Below are positions 34,167 to 44,297 of a stretch of DNA of 64,000 nucleotides, one piece after another. The DNA lies in contig NZ_MJIE01000001.1 in the NCBI RefSeq assembly GCF_001940235.1, positions 124,001 through 188,000 on the forward strand. The letters run 5' to 3'. The translations under genes were made by a program, and so were the position numbers. The notes beneath the pieces are model-generated. The model was not told the DNA's origin and ran no database searches. It saw only the letters and a list, made by a program, of their open reading frames with translations. Numbering within the stretch: position 1 is the stretch's first letter; each line of letters starts with the position of its first letter. This DNA comes from Hornefia porci. GTDB lineage: Bacteria > Bacillota > Clostridia > Peptostreptococcales > Anaerovoracaceae.

Positions 34167-35591
34167 ATGAGGAAAACAAAGATAATCTGTACAATCGGGC
34201 CGGCGTCCCGCAGTGAGGACATGATGCGCCGGCTTTTGCTGGCCGGGATGAACGTGGCCAGGATGAACTTTTCTCATGGCAGTCATGAGGAGCACAAAGA
34301 GAATATCGACCGGTTCCGCCGCGTACGGGATGAGCTCGGAATTCCGGCGGCGGTGCTGCTGGATACAAAGGGTCCTGAGATCCGCACCGGTACGTTCCGG
34401 GACGGCGCGGCTGTGCTGCAGGACGGTCAGGAGTTTACGCTGACCACAAAGGATGTGGAAGGAACAGGCGAGATTTCCTCTGTAACATATAAAGATCTTG
34501 CAAAGGACCTGAACGCCGGGGATACGGTGCTGATCAACGACGGACTGATTATGCTCAGGGTGAAAAGCACCACAGATACCGATCTGGTATGCGAGGTGGT
34601 TCACGGCGGGAGGATAAGCGATCACAAAGGCATCAATGTGCCGAACGTGGATATCAGCATGGAGTATCTGTCCGATCAGGACAAATCCGATCTGCTGTTC
34701 GGAATCGAACAGGACGTGGATTACGTCGCGGCTTCCTTTGTACGCTCCGCCGACGACGCGCGGGCGATTCGCTCGTTCCTCGATGACAACGGGGGAGAGA
34801 GGATTAAGCTCATCGCCAAGATTGAGAGCACCCAGGGAGTCGCCAATTTTGAGGATATTCTGCAGCTGGTGGACGGTATTATGGTCGCCCGGGGCGATAT
34901 GGGAGTCGAAGTGCCCTTTGAGCTGCTTCCCGGTATTCAGAAACGGTTCATCCGCCGCTGCGTGCAGCAGGGGAAAATCGTCATCACCGCGACGCAGATG
35001 CTGGAATCGATGATTACCAGTCCGGTGCCTACCCGGGCTGAGATCAATGATGTGGCGAATGCGGTGTTCGACGGAACGTCCGCCGTCATGCTCTCCGGAG
35101 AGAGCGCCGCCGGAAAGTATCCGGAAGAGGCCGTCGCAGCCATGGCGCGTATCGCAGAGCAGGCGGAGGAGGACGCCAGGACGGTGACCAGCAGAGAAAA
35201 ATGGCTGGCGATGGATTCCCGGGATATCACCAACGCGGTGGGACACGCCGCATGCACGCTGGCAGAGGACATCAGTGCCAAAGCGATTCTGGCCATCACA
35301 TCCTCAGGTTATACAGCAAATAAAATCAGCAAGTTCCGCCCGGAGCTGCCGATTATCGGATGTACGCCGGACGAAAAGGTCTACCATCAGATGGCGCTGT
35401 TCTGGGGCGTTGAGCCGCTGATGGCCAATTACCGCGAGGAGCTGGGTGATCTGTTCGGCCATTGCACCCGCAAGGCGATCCGCAGCGAATGCATCCGCGA
35501 GGGAGATACGGTTGTGTGCACCGCGGGGGTGCCGGTCGGAGTTTCGGGGCGTACAAACGCCATCCGCGTGGTTGAAGCGACGCTGGAGTGA
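34167..35591 (+). CDS. pyk: Pyruvate kinase
   Basis: Converts phosphoenolpyruvate and ADP to pyruvate and ATP. The substrate/metal motifs TKIICTIGPASR, GMNVARMNFSHG, the catalytic lysine block IKLIAKIEST and the signature MVARGDMGVEVP are all intact. At 474 residues it has the A, B and C domains but no extra C-terminal PEP-utiliser domain found in many Bacillota. ATG 34167 is preferred to 34143 or 34149, which lie at or before the predicted transcription start. Confidence 0.96.
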   Translation: MRKTKIICTIGPASRSEDMMRRLLLAGMNVARMNFSHGSHEEHKENIDRFRRVRDELGIPAAVLLDTKGPEIRTGTFRDGAAVLQDGQEFTLTTKDVEGTGEISSVTYKDLAKDLNAGDTVLINDGLIMLRVKSTTDTDLVCEVVHGGRISDHKGINVPNVDISMEYLSDQDKSDLLFGIEQDVDYVAASFVRSADDARAIRSFLDDNGGERIKLIAKIESTQGVANFEDILQLVDGIMVARGDMGVEVPFELLPGIQKRFIRRCVQQGKIVITATQMLESMITSPVPTRAEINDVANAVFDGTSAVMLSGESAAGKYPEEAVAAMARIAEQAEEDARTVTSREKWLAMDSRDITNAVGHAACTLAEDISAKAILAITSSGYTANKISKFRPELPIIGCTPDEKVYHQMALFWGVEPLMANYREELGDLFGHCTRKAIRSECIREGDTVVCTAGVPVGVSGRTNAIRVVEATLE

Positions 35592-35616
35592 CGCGTCGCC
35601 GGACTGTATAGAAAAT

Positions 35617-35648
35617 GAAAAAAAGGACTGTTGCGCGCAACAGCCCTT
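35617..35648 (-). terminator. Terminator of spoVG
   Basis: The palindrome CTGTTGCGCGCAACAG is flanked by AAGG/CCTT pairing with one mismatch. On the minus strand it ends in CCTTTTTTTC, a strong T-tract. On the + strand the tail is not T-rich, so it mainly serves spoVG. Confidence 0.85.
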
Positions 35649-35671
35649 AATTAATGTCATGTAATTAAATA

Positions 35672-35971
35672 TTACTCCTCAGGTGCCTCAAGATCGTCTT
35701 CGCTTTGGTGCTCTGCCAGTACTCTTTCGTACTCGGCGAAAATGGCGTCTTTGATTCGAGTTCTCGTTTCAGAGGTGAGGGGATGTGCGATATCCCGGAA
35801 ATCCCCCTCGCCCATCTTCCGACTGGGCATGGCGATAAACGGACCGTTCTGACCCTCAATTATCTTGATATCGTGGACAACAAACTCATCATCGAATGTG
35901 ACCGAAACAATCGCTTTCATTTTGCCTTCCGCAGTGACCTTGCGAATCCTTACATCAGTAATGTTCATCAT
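35672..35971 (-). CDS. spoVG: Septation/RNA-binding regulator SpoVG
   Basis: A 99-residue protein starting [11 protein letters not shown] after a possible extra Met. [23 protein letters not shown] is the family core. Family members bind nucleic acid and affect cell division or virulence, and sporulation in Bacillus. SpoVG also occurs in many non-spore-formers. ATG ATG makes the start uncertain by one codon. It lies between pyk and purR, with a terminator behind it. Confidence 0.95.
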   Translation of the reverse strand: MMNITDVRIRKVTAEGKMKAIVSVTFDDEFVVHDIKIIEGQNGPFIAMPSRKMGEGDFRDIAHPLTSETRTRIKDAIFAEYERVLAEHQSEDDLEAPEE

Positions 35972-36055
35972 GGCCTACCTTTCTGGCTTTTATAATTGTT
36001 TATTATATTATACACAATATCAATCGAATCTGCAACCCGCATTTACGGAAAAAGA

Positions 36056-36868
36056 TTATTTGAAAATGTCGGGATTCGGCCGGACGTCGATGGTGCGCTT
36101 TTCTTCATCTACGTCTCCGAGGTAGACCGCGGCTGTGTAATCGCGGATTTTCTTTTGTTCAGGCGTCTCGCTGACGATGGCGATGCCTGCGCCGACGACC
36201 TCCGCGTCAAATTCGGCGAGCAGATCCGCAATGCCCTTGGTGCTTCCGCCGCCCCGCATGAAATCGTCGATGACCAGGGTGCGCGATCCGGGGCGGACCG
36301 CCCGCCGGGACAGCGACATCTTCTGTACGCGGTCATATGAGCCGGAAAAATAATTGATGCTGACCGTCGAGCCCTCGGAGACTTTCGCCTCCCTGCGGCA
36401 GATGATCAGAGGGCGGTGCAGCTGATGCGCCACCATGGTGGCCAGGGGAATTCCCTTTGTTTCCACCGTCGCCACATAGTCCACATCCAGCGCCCGGAAC
36501 TTTACGGCGAACAGGGTCGCCAGACGGCTGACCAGCTCGGTGTCGTACATGATGTCGGACGTGTACAGGAAGCCTCCGCCCAGAATTCTCGCCGGATCGC
36601 GGAGCCGGTCGCAGAGCTCGTCCAGCAGAGGCGCGACAGCCTCCTGCGTGGTGTCGGGAACAAAGTGAACGCCGCCCCTGGCGCCGGAAATCGTTTCGAT
36701 GAACCCCGATCCCGTCGCCTCCATGGCAGACGCCGCGATGTTGATATCCTCGCTGATGCTGGACTTGGCCATCTGAAAAAGATCGCAGAAGTACTGCAGC
36801 GGATATAGCTTTCCGGGCGTGTCAGAAAGTGTCTTTACGATCACGCCGATGCGTTCTGTTCGTTTCAT
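36056..36868 (-). CDS. purR: Purine operon repressor PurR (Bacillus type)
   Basis: PRPP-responsive transcription regulator. An N-terminal winged helix (residues ~1-75; RIGVIVKTLSDTPGKLYPLQYF, FQMAKSSISEDINI) joins a phosphoribosyltransferase-like domain with the PRPP loop TLVIDDFMRGGGSTKG. The 270-residue length is typical. ATG 36868 follows GGAGG and gives the usual MKRTERIGVIV start. The gene precedes spoVG as in Bacillus, with 84 bp between them. Confidence 0.95.
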   Translation of the reverse strand: MKRTERIGVIVKTLSDTPGKLYPLQYFCDLFQMAKSSISEDINIAASAMEATGSGFIETISGARGGVHFVPDTTQEAVAPLLDELCDRLRDPARILGGGFLYTSDIMYDTELVSRLATLFAVKFRALDVDYVATVETKGIPLATMVAHQLHRPLIICRREAKVSEGSTVSINYFSGSYDRVQKMSLSRRAVRPGSRTLVIDDFMRGGGSTKGIADLLAEFDAEVVGAGIAIVSETPEQKKIRDYTAAVYLGDVDEEKRTIDVRPNPDIFK

Positions 36869-36937
36869 TATTTCCTCCGGACGCGGTGGTTTCCGGAAAC
36901 CCGCCGGCAGCGCGGATTCCACAGACTGTTTAAAATA

Positions 36938-36966
36938 ATATTATTGCTTTTTGCTGAAATTGTAAA
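36938..36966 (-). promoter_or_regulatory. Promoter of purR (and perhaps spoVG)
   Basis: On the minus strand TTTACA and TAATAT with a 17-bp spacer, about 70 nt before the purR start. A clear PurBox pair was not identified. Confidence 0.6.
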
Positions 36967-36984
36967 GCATTTTTGAGACCGGTA

Positions 36985-36993
36985 TGGTATAAT
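36985..36993 (+). promoter_or_regulatory. Extended -10 promoter element for murC
   Basis: TGG directly precedes a perfect TATAAT, without a convincing -35 box. The leader to ATG 37123 would be about 125 nt and GC-rich, with no recognised regulatory RNA. It is divergent from the purR promoter. Confidence 0.5.
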
Positions 36994-37122
36994 ATCAAGA
37001 GTTCTGTTCGGACCGGGTCTGAGACGCGCGCTCCGGGATTTTGATTTTCCGGTTTCTTAAGGCGCGGCTCTTTCAGGCGTGGTCACAGATGTAAGATATA
37101 TCATCGGGGAAGGGAACCAGTT

Positions 37123-38502
37123 ATGATTGATTTGAAGAAATACAGAAATATACATTGTATTGGAATCGGCGGCGTCGGGCTGTCAGCGATTGCGGAGATA
37201 CTGGTAGCGAGAGGATACCGCGTGTCCGGTTCTGACATGAAGCCGTCGGAAATGACAGAGAAACTGAAGAAATCGGGAATCACCATTTACATAGGCCATA
37301 GAGCGGAGAATGTCGAGAATGCGGATCTCATCATCTATTCAGCGGCGATCGCCGAGGAAAATCCGGAAATCATCCGCGCCAGGGAGAAGAACATCCCGCT
37401 GGCGTCCAGAGCGGAAATCCTGGGAACACTGATGGATGAATATGAGTCAAGCGTGGCGATCAGCGGAACCCATGGAAAAACGACAACGACCTCTATGGTT
37501 TCTCTCGTTCTGGAGGCAGCGGGACTGGAGCCCACGATTCTTGTCGGCGGACAGCTGGACGAGATCGGCGGGAACGTGAAGGTCGGAAACAGCCCTTACT
37601 TTGTGACGGAGGCCTGCGAATACCGGGACAGCTTCCTGCAGCTCCGGCCGAAAATCGAGGTGATCCTGAACATCGATTCAGACCATCTGGACTATTTCAA
37701 GGATATCGACCACATCGTCCGGTCCTTCGACAAGTTCGCCAGAGCGGTTCCGGAGGACGGAAGGATTATCGCTTACGATTCCAATCCTTTTGTAAGTGAG
37801 GTGATCAAAGGACATGCAAATGTGGTGACCTACGGGTATAATGAAAATTCCACCTATCATATTTCCGAGGTAAGGTTTAACAGCGAGGGGATGCCATCCT
37901 TCTCGGTGAGCCATAACGGCGTGAAGCTGGAGCATGTACAGCTGAATGTTCCGGGGGAGCATAACATCCTGAACGCAGCGGCGGCTTTTGCCTGCTGCCA
38001 TGTGCTCGGCGTGAACGCGGCACTGATCGCCGGAACTCTGGAGTCCTATCACGGAACGCAGCGGCGCTTTGATATCATCGGGACGACGGACAGAGGCGTG
38101 AAGGTGGTCGATGATTACGCGCATCATCCGACGGAAATCCGGGCGACGCTTTCAGCGGCCCATAATATTCCGCACAGGAAGCTCTGGTGTCTCTTCCAGC
38201 CCCACACCTACACCAGGACGCTGGCGCTGTTCGATCAGTTCGCGGACGCCTTTGAGCAGACCGATGTCCTGATTCTGGCAGATATCTATGCGGCCAGGGA
38301 AAAGGACATCTATAACATCTCTTCCGAGAAGCTTGCCGCGGAGATCCGGCGGGAGCATCCGGACAAGGAGGTCTATTATATGGACAGCTTTGAGAAAATC
38401 GCAGACTATGTCCGGGAGCATGCGGAGAACGGAGACGTGGTGATCACCATGGGCGCCGGCGACATCTACAAGGCCGGGAAAATGATTATGGAACAGAGCT
38501 GA
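37123..38502 (+). CDS. murC: UDP-N-acetylmuramate--L-alanine ligase
   Basis: First amino-acid ligase of peptidoglycan precursor synthesis, in the cytoplasm. The N-terminal Rossmann block is IHCIGIGGVGLSAIAEI, the ATP loop is SGTHGKTTTTSMVS near residue 112, and the C-terminal domain has DDYAHHPTEI. The 459-residue length is standard. It is the first of a string continuing into the GlmU-like gene, prs, pth and mfd. Confidence 0.96.
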   Translation: MIDLKKYRNIHCIGIGGVGLSAIAEILVARGYRVSGSDMKPSEMTEKLKKSGITIYIGHRAENVENADLIIYSAAIAEENPEIIRAREKNIPLASRAEILGTLMDEYESSVAISGTHGKTTTTSMVSLVLEAAGLEPTILVGGQLDEIGGNVKVGNSPYFVTEACEYRDSFLQLRPKIEVILNIDSDHLDYFKDIDHIVRSFDKFARAVPEDGRIIAYDSNPFVSEVIKGHANVVTYGYNENSTYHISEVRFNSEGMPSFSVSHNGVKLEHVQLNVPGEHNILNAAAAFACCHVLGVNAALIAGTLESYHGTQRRFDIIGTTDRGVKVVDDYAHHPTEIRATLSAAHNIPHRKLWCLFQPHTYTRTLALFDQFADAFEQTDVLILADIYAAREKDIYNISSEKLAAEIRREHPDKEVYYMDSFEKIADYVREHAENGDVVITMGAGDIYKAGKMIMEQS

Positions 38503-38557
38503 AGGAGAATACGGAACATATAAACAGATACAGAAGAAAAACCATGCGGAGAGTGAG

Positions 38558-39298
38558 ATGAAATACAGCGAATATCAGGAAAAGGAATCGGAGAGAAAAC
38601 GCATCGCCATCGCGCACCTGGAGAACGGCGTCGACTTTGCGGACATCAGCAGTGTCTATATCGATGAAACCGTCCAGATCGGGGCGGGCACGTTTATCGG
38701 ACCCTGCGTCACGCTGGAGGGAGACACGGTAATCGGTGCGAATGCGAAAATCTATCAGAATACGCGTATCCGGGATTCTGTCATCGGCGACGGCGTGGAA
38801 ATTCAGAGCAGTGTGGTGCTGGAGAGCAGCATCGGAGAGGAGAGCAGAATCGGGCCCTTCGCATATGTGCGCCCCGGCTCCGAAATCGGCAGAAACTGCA
38901 AGATCGGAGATTTTGTGGAGGTGAAGAACTCCACCTTCGGAGACGGGTCCAAGTCGGCGCATCTTACCTACATCGGAGATTCCGATATCGGCGAAGACGT
39001 GAACCTGGGATGCGGGGTTGTTTTTGTCAATTATGACGGCACCCACAAATTCAGGTCCACGATCGGCGACGGCGTGTTCATCGGCTGTAATTCCAACATT
39101 ATTTCGCCGGTCCGCATCGATGACGGCGCCTATGTGGCGGCCGGGAGCACCATCACGCAGGACATTCCGGAGGATGCGCTGGGAGTGGCGCGGGCGAAAC
39201 AAAAGAATATTGAAGGCTGGGCGACCCGCCGCGGCCTTTATAATAAAAAGAAGAAACAGTTGCAGAAGACCGAAGTTCATGGAGGAGAGGAACAATGA
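38558..39298 (+). CDS. GlmU-like left-handed beta-helix acetyltransferase lacking the uridylyltransferase domain
   Basis: The 246 residues match only the C-terminal half of GlmU. Many hexapeptide turns ([29 protein letters not shown]) precede the acetyl-transfer region [21 protein letters not shown], with the catalytic-type histidine kept, then [11 protein letters not shown] and [12 protein letters not shown]. No N-terminal LAAGxGTRM nucleotidyltransferase motif is present upstream. It likely N-acetylates glucosamine 1-phosphate; the UTP step would need another gene. The ATG lies behind GGAGAGTGAG, and the end overlaps prs by 4 nt. Confidence 0.85.
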   Translation: MKYSEYQEKESERKRIAIAHLENGVDFADISSVYIDETVQIGAGTFIGPCVTLEGDTVIGANAKIYQNTRIRDSVIGDGVEIQSSVVLESSIGEESRIGPFAYVRPGSEIGRNCKIGDFVEVKNSTFGDGSKSAHLTYIGDSDIGEDVNLGCGVVFVNYDGTHKFRSTIGDGVFIGCNSNIISPVRIDDGAYVAAGSTITQDIPEDALGVARAKQKNIEGWATRRGLYNKKKKQLQKTEVHGGEEQ

Positions 39299-40245
39299 AA
39301 AACAGCGCTTTTTCTGACTACAAACTGTTCGCGGGAAACTCGCATCCCCGGCTCGCGGAGGAGATCGCATCCGTTATGGGAAAACCTCTGGGGAAGGCGA
39401 CGGTGACGAAATTCAGCGACGGAGAAATTTCCGTCAATCTCTGGGAGAGCGTGCGGGGCGTGGACGTCTATATCATTCAGTCCACATGCTCACCTGTCAA
39501 TGACAATCTGATGGAGCTGCTGATCATGATCGACGCGGTCAAGAGAGCTTCGGCCGGACGGATCAATGCGGTGATTCCGTATTACGGCTACGCGCGTCAG
39601 GACAGAAAAGCCAAGGCCAGAGATCCGATTACCGCCAAGCTGGTGGCGAACCTGCTGGTTGCGGCAGGCGCAGACCGTGTGCTGACGATGGACCTGCATG
39701 CCAGCCAGATTCAGGGATATTTCGATATTCCGGTGGATCATCTGGTGGGAATGCCGATTCTGGCGAAATATTTCAAGGAAAAGAATCTGGAGAATGTCTG
39801 TATCGTTTCTCCGGATCACGGCAGCGTGACCCGGGCGAGAAATATGGCGGAATACTTCGACTGCCCCATCGCCATTGTGGACAAGCGGCGTCCGGAGCCG
39901 AACAAAAGCGAGATCATGAATATCATTGGCGAGGTCAGAGGAAAAAACTGCATTATCCTCGACGATATGATTGATACCGCAGGAACGATCACCAACGCGG
40001 CGAACGTTATCAAGGACATGGGCGCAGAGAACGTCTATGCGGGCGCGACCCATGCGGTTCTCTCCGGACCGGCCTTCGACAGGATTGAAGCTTCTGCGAT
40101 TAAAGAACTGGCGCTGCTGAACACGATACCGATGGACAAGGAGAAGAAGCTGGACAAGATGACCGTTCTGTCCGTGGCGCCGCTTTTCGCGGAAGCCATG
40201 ACCAGAGTGTACACAAACGGATCTGTCAGCAAACTGTTTGACTGA
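39295..40245 (+). CDS. prs: Ribose-phosphate pyrophosphokinase
   Basis: Makes PRPP from ribose 5-phosphate and ATP for nucleotide, histidine and tryptophan synthesis. The family blocks [21 protein letters not shown] and the PRPP-binding [18 protein letters not shown] are present. The 316-residue length is normal for class I. It follows the GlmU-like gene as in Bacillus (glmU-prs) and its product is the ligand of PurR encoded nearby. Confidence 0.97.
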   Translation: MKNSAFSDYKLFAGNSHPRLAEEIASVMGKPLGKATVTKFSDGEISVNLWESVRGVDVYIIQSTCSPVNDNLMELLIMIDAVKRASAGRINAVIPYYGYARQDRKAKARDPITAKLVANLLVAAGADRVLTMDLHASQIQGYFDIPVDHLVGMPILAKYFKEKNLENVCIVSPDHGSVTRARNMAEYFDCPIAIVDKRRPEPNKSEIMNIIGEVRGKNCIILDDMIDTAGTITNAANVIKDMGAENVYAGATHAVLSGPAFDRIEASAIKELALLNTIPMDKEKKLDKMTVLSVAPLFAEAMTRVYTNGSVSKLFD

Positions 40246-40246
40246 T

Positions 40247-40867
40247 ATGAGCAATGAACCATTTATTATCGTCGGCCTGGGAAATCCCGGGCCGAAATAT
40301 GAAAATACGAGACACAATCTGGGGTTTCTGACGCTGGATCATCTCGCGGAGGAGAACGGAATCGCCGTCAGCAGAATCAAATTCAAATCGCTGACGGGCG
40401 CGGGGAGCATCGCCGGACACAAGGTTGTGCTGGTCAAGCCTCAGACGTATATGAACCTCAGCGGTGAGGCGGTGAGGGAGGCTGTTTCCTTTTATAAAAT
40501 TCCGCCGGAGCATCTTATCGTGATCTATGATGACCTCGATATTCCGACGGGGAGCATACGCATCCGCAGATTCGGCAGTGCGGGCACTCACAACGGGATG
40601 CGTTCCGTCGTACAGCAGCTGGGAACAGACCGGTTTCCCCGGATCCGCGTCGGCATCGGCAGCGGTCGGAAGGAGGAACTGATTTCCTTTGTGACCGGAG
40701 GCTTTCGCAAAGACGAGGTCCCGCTTCTGCGGCAGGCTGTGGAGACAGCGTCCAGAGCGGCGGAATGCATCGTTACCGACGGCGTGGATCTCGCCATGAA
40801 CCGTTACAATACCAAAAAGAAGGAGAAGAAAAAGAGGGAGCATGCTCCCGGAGAAAAGGATGAATAA
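40247..40867 (+). CDS. pth: Peptidyl-tRNA hydrolase
   Basis: Releases peptides from tRNA that drops off the ribosome. The N-terminal IIVGLGNPGPKYENTRHNLGF contains the catalytic histidine, and KPQTYMNLSGEAV and YDDLDIPTGSIRIR follow. The 206-residue length is usual; the tail is Lys/Glu-rich. ATG 40247 comes one base after the prs stop with little SD, so translation is probably coupled. The end overlaps mfd by 8 bp. Confidence 0.95.
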   Translation: MSNEPFIIVGLGNPGPKYENTRHNLGFLTLDHLAEENGIAVSRIKFKSLTGAGSIAGHKVVLVKPQTYMNLSGEAVREAVSFYKIPPEHLIVIYDDLDIPTGSIRIRRFGSAGTHNGMRSVVQQLGTDRFPRIRVGIGSGRKEELISFVTGGFRKDEVPLLRQAVETASRAAECIVTDGVDLAMNRYNTKKKEKKKREHAPGEKDE

Positions 40868-43800
40868 ACGAGGAATCATCGGGATATCGGGTGTGTCTGA
40901 GAGTCGATCGGCGTTTATCATATCCGAGAGTATCAAAAAAGAACCGGGAAAAAGTCTGATCATCGTCGCCACAGAACCGAGAGCGAAGCGGCTTGCGGAT
41001 GATCTTTCTTTTTTTACCGACAGGAACATACACGTGATGCCGGATGAGGATCAGGTGTTTTTGCGTTACGAGGCGAAAAATCATGACCTTCTTCTGGAGC
41101 GGCTGAATGCCATGAAGGCGCTGCGCGGGCAGGAGGACTGCATCGTGGTGGCGCCGGCCGCCGCAGCGATCCGGAAAACCATGCCGCACCGGCTTTTCGA
41201 GTCCAGAAAGCTCAGTATAGCTCTGGGCGAGGAGCATTTTCTGGTGGATCTGAAGGAGACGCTGGTGTCCCTCGGCTATGAGCGTATGAGCCTGGTGGAG
41301 GGGCGCGGCGAGTTCAGCATGCGGGGTGGCATTCTGGATGTTTTCACGCCGGACGCAGAGAACCCGTTCCGGATTGAATTCTTCGATACCGAGGTGGATT
41401 CCATCCGCGAGTTTGACATCGATACACAGCGCTCCGTCCGGAGCCTGCGGAGTGTCGAGATCGGCCCTGCAGAGCAGATGCTTGCGGACAAAGAACTGTT
41501 CGCCCGGGCTTCCGAGCGGGTGCGCCGGACGTATACGGCGCAGGCGAAGCGTCTGATGAAACGGGGAGACGGCAGCGAGGAAGCAGTTCGCAGGCTGGAG
41601 AAGCGCCGGGATGAGCTTTGTGAATACATCGATAACCGGATGAACGTTCAGCTGCTGGAAAATTATCTTCATTATTTTTACGAGGATCCGGAATACCTGT
41701 GGGATTATCTGGATGACGGGACGATTTATGTCGATGATCCCGATCGCATCGGTGAGATGCTGGACGCGAGAAGCAAGGAGCAGAAGGTGGATTTCCAGGT
41801 CATGCTGGAGCGGGGCGAGATTGTTCCGGAGGACATGGAGCTGATGACAGGACGGGAGGACTTTCAGAAGATCTACCGGCACGGCCCCGTTTATCTTTTG
41901 TCCCCCTTCCCCAAACAGATCCGGGGCGTCGAGGCCTACGAGTCTCTCCACAGTTATCAGAGCGCGCAGATGATGAATTTCAGCGGACATATGGAGCTTC
42001 TGGAATCGGAACTGAAGGCGTATGTCAAAAAAGGCTATGAAATCTGCATCACAGCGTCTACGGAAGAGCGCCGGAAAAATCTGATCGAATTCTGTGACCG
42101 CTGCGGCGTCGTCCGTCAGGTCCGGTTCCTGCGGGGGAATCTGACGACAGGCTTTGACTTTATCGACCGGAAGCTCTGCTACATCAGCGACAATGATATT
42201 TTCGGGGAGCGGCAGCAGAGCCGGCGGCGGCGAAAGCGCCGCGGCGACGGCCAGAAGATTGAAAGCTTTACGGATTTGAAGGCGGGGGATTTCGTGGTGC
42301 ACGAGAATCACGGAATCGGAAAATTTCTGGGGATTCAGCAGCTGGATATCCAGGGAGAGAAGAAGGACTACCTGAAAATCAAGTACGCCGGAAACGACAC
42401 CCTGTATGTGCCGGTGGAGCAGTTCGATATCGTGCAGAAATACATCGGATCGGACGGGATTACGCCGAAGATCAACAAGCTCTCCGGCGGCGAATGGAAG
42501 CTGACCAAGGCGAGGGCCCGGGCGGCCATCGCGGAGATGACTCAGGAACTGGTACAACTGTACGCGGAAAGAGAAATGGAGACGGGCTTTGCGTTCAGTC
42601 CGGATTCCATCTGGATGCGGGAATTTGAGGATGAGTTTCCCTATCAGGAGACGGAGGATCAGCTGCGTTCTATTGCGGAGATCAAGCAGGATATGGAAAA
42701 GCCGAAAGCGATGGATCGTCTGCTCTGCGGAGATGTGGGCTTCGGTAAAACCGAGGTGGCGGCCAGGGCGCTGTTCAAGTGCGTTGCGGACGGGAAACAG
42801 GCGGCGGTTCTGGTGCCGACTACGGTGCTGGCGAACCAGCATTTCTACACGCTGCGCGACCGTTTCGAGCATTTCGCGGTCCGGGTGGAGATGCTGTCCC
42901 GGTTCCGCAGTGAGGCGCAGCAGAAGAAAATTCTGGAGGACCTCGCGGACGGAAAAATCGATATCGTAATCGGTACGCACAGGATTCTGTCCCAGGATGT
43001 GAAGTTCCGGGATCTGGGTCTTCTGGTCATCGACGAGGAGCATCGGTTCGGCGTCCGTCATAAGGAGGCGATTAAGAAGCTGAAGAAAAACGTGGATGTG
43101 CTGACGCTGACGGCTACGCCGATTCCGAGAACGCTGAATATGTCGCTGACGGGAATCAAGGATATGAGCCTGATCGAGGAACCTCCGGAGGACCGTTATC
43201 CGGTGCAGACGTATGTGATGGAGCAGGATGACCTCGTGATCCGGGACGCCGTGAAACGGGAGCTGGACCGGGGCGGACAGTGCTTTGTCATCTACAATCG
43301 TGTCCGCGGCATCAGCCAGCTTGCCGGACGCATCGAACATCTGGTGCCGGAGGCCCGTGTCGCAGTGGGTCACGGCAGGATGAACGAGCAGGCTCTGGAG
43401 AATGTAATGCTGGATTTTGTCAACCATCAGTCAGATGTGCTGGTGGCGACGACGATCGTGGAGTCGGGCATCGATGTCCCCAACGCGAATACGCTGATCA
43501 TCATGGATGCGGACCGCTACGGCCTGGCGCAGCTCTATCAGCTGAGAGGACGCGTCGGCAGATCGAACCGGATGGCTTACGCCTACCTGATGTATCAGAA
43601 GGACAAGGTGCTGACCGAGGTTTCGGAGAAAAGGCTCCGGGCGATCCGCGAGTTCACCGAGTTCGGTTCCGGCTTCAAGGTCGCCATGCGTGATCTGGAG
43701 ATCCGGGGTGCGGGGAATCTGCTGGGAGGCGAGCAGTCTGGCCACATGATGAACATCGGCTACGAGCTGTACTGCAAGATGGTGGAGGATGCGGTGCGCC

Positions 43801-44297
43801 AGCTGAAAGGCGGGGAACCGGTCAGCGAGACAGATGAGGACACCTCGGTGGAGCTCGCCGTTCCGGCCACTATTCCGGACTGGTACATTGAAAATGAATC
43901 TCTGAAGCTGGGGATGTACAAAAAAATCGCCTCTGTGCGGACGCCGGAGGAGGAGCAGGAAATGATCGACGAGTTAATCGACCGGTTCGGCGATGTTCCG
44001 CGGGAGACGCTGAATCTCATCAAGATCTCGCGGATCCGGGGCATGGCGGCGGAGCTTTCCGTCAGGAGGATCTATGAACAAAATAAACGGATCATCTTTT
44101 CCTTCGCCGAGAAAAACCGGCTGACTCCGTATGCGATTTTCAGCATCAATGACGCGTTCAAGGGACGAGCCTTTGTTCACGGCGGCGTCGAGCCGTTTAT
44201 CCGGATCCCGATGATCCCCGCCAGAAAGCTGGAGGATTGTCTGGAACTGCTGACGATAATCAGGGAAAGCAAAGGAGGAAATGAAAATGCTGTTTAA
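40860..44297 (+). CDS. mfd: Transcription-repair coupling factor
   Basis: DNA translocase that removes RNA polymerase stalled at damage and recruits UvrA. At 1145 residues it has all domains: UvrB-like N-terminus (GEFSMRGGILDVFTP), the RNA-polymerase-interacting Tudor-like region (KAGDFVVHENHGIGKFLG), the RecG-like helicase with Walker A GDVGFGKTEVA near residue 625 and DEEH near 724, and the C-terminal TRCF domain. ATG 40860 follows GGAG at 6 nt. The last 17 bp overlap the amidohydrolase leader and start. Confidence 0.97.
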   Translation: MNKRGIIGISGVSESRSAFIISESIKKEPGKSLIIVATEPRAKRLADDLSFFTDRNIHVMPDEDQVFLRYEAKNHDLLLERLNAMKALRGQEDCIVVAPAAAAIRKTMPHRLFESRKLSIALGEEHFLVDLKETLVSLGYERMSLVEGRGEFSMRGGILDVFTPDAENPFRIEFFDTEVDSIREFDIDTQRSVRSLRSVEIGPAEQMLADKELFARASERVRRTYTAQAKRLMKRGDGSEEAVRRLEKRRDELCEYIDNRMNVQLLENYLHYFYEDPEYLWDYLDDGTIYVDDPDRIGEMLDARSKEQKVDFQVMLERGEIVPEDMELMTGREDFQKIYRHGPVYLLSPFPKQIRGVEAYESLHSYQSAQMMNFSGHMELLESELKAYVKKGYEICITASTEERRKNLIEFCDRCGVVRQVRFLRGNLTTGFDFIDRKLCYISDNDIFGERQQSRRRRKRRGDGQKIESFTDLKAGDFVVHENHGIGKFLGIQQLDIQGEKKDYLKIKYAGNDTLYVPVEQFDIVQKYIGSDGITPKINKLSGGEWKLTKARARAAIAEMTQELVQLYAEREMETGFAFSPDSIWMREFEDEFPYQETEDQLRSIAEIKQDMEKPKAMDRLLCGDVGFGKTEVAARALFKCVADGKQAAVLVPTTVLANQHFYTLRDRFEHFAVRVEMLSRFRSEAQQKKILEDLADGKIDIVIGTHRILSQDVKFRDLGLLVIDEEHRFGVRHKEAIKKLKKNVDVLTLTATPIPRTLNMSLTGIKDMSLIEEPPEDRYPVQTYVMEQDDLVIRDAVKRELDRGGQCFVIYNRVRGISQLAGRIEHLVPEARVAVGHGRMNEQALENVMLDFVNHQSDVLVATTIVESGIDVPNANTLIIMDADRYGLAQLYQLRGRVGRSNRMAYAYLMYQKDKVLTEVSEKRLRAIREFTEFGSGFKVAMRDLEIRGAGNLLGGEQSGHMMNIGYELYCKMVEDAVRQLKGGEPVSETDEDTSVELAVPATIPDWYIENESLKLGMYKKIASVRTPEEEQEMIDELIDRFGDVPRETLNLIKISRIRGMAAELSVRRIYEQNKRIIFSFAEKNRLTPYAIFSINDAFKGRAFVHGGVEPFIRIPMIPARKLEDCLELLTIIRESKGGNENAV

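Noticed and set aside
40773..43427. An 884-codon open frame opposite mfd, and similar long antisense frames opposite the beta-CASP gene, lon and pyk
   Set aside because: They mirror strongly coding genes with clear motifs, lack ribosome sites and protein-like composition, and are expected from the GC-rich codon pattern.
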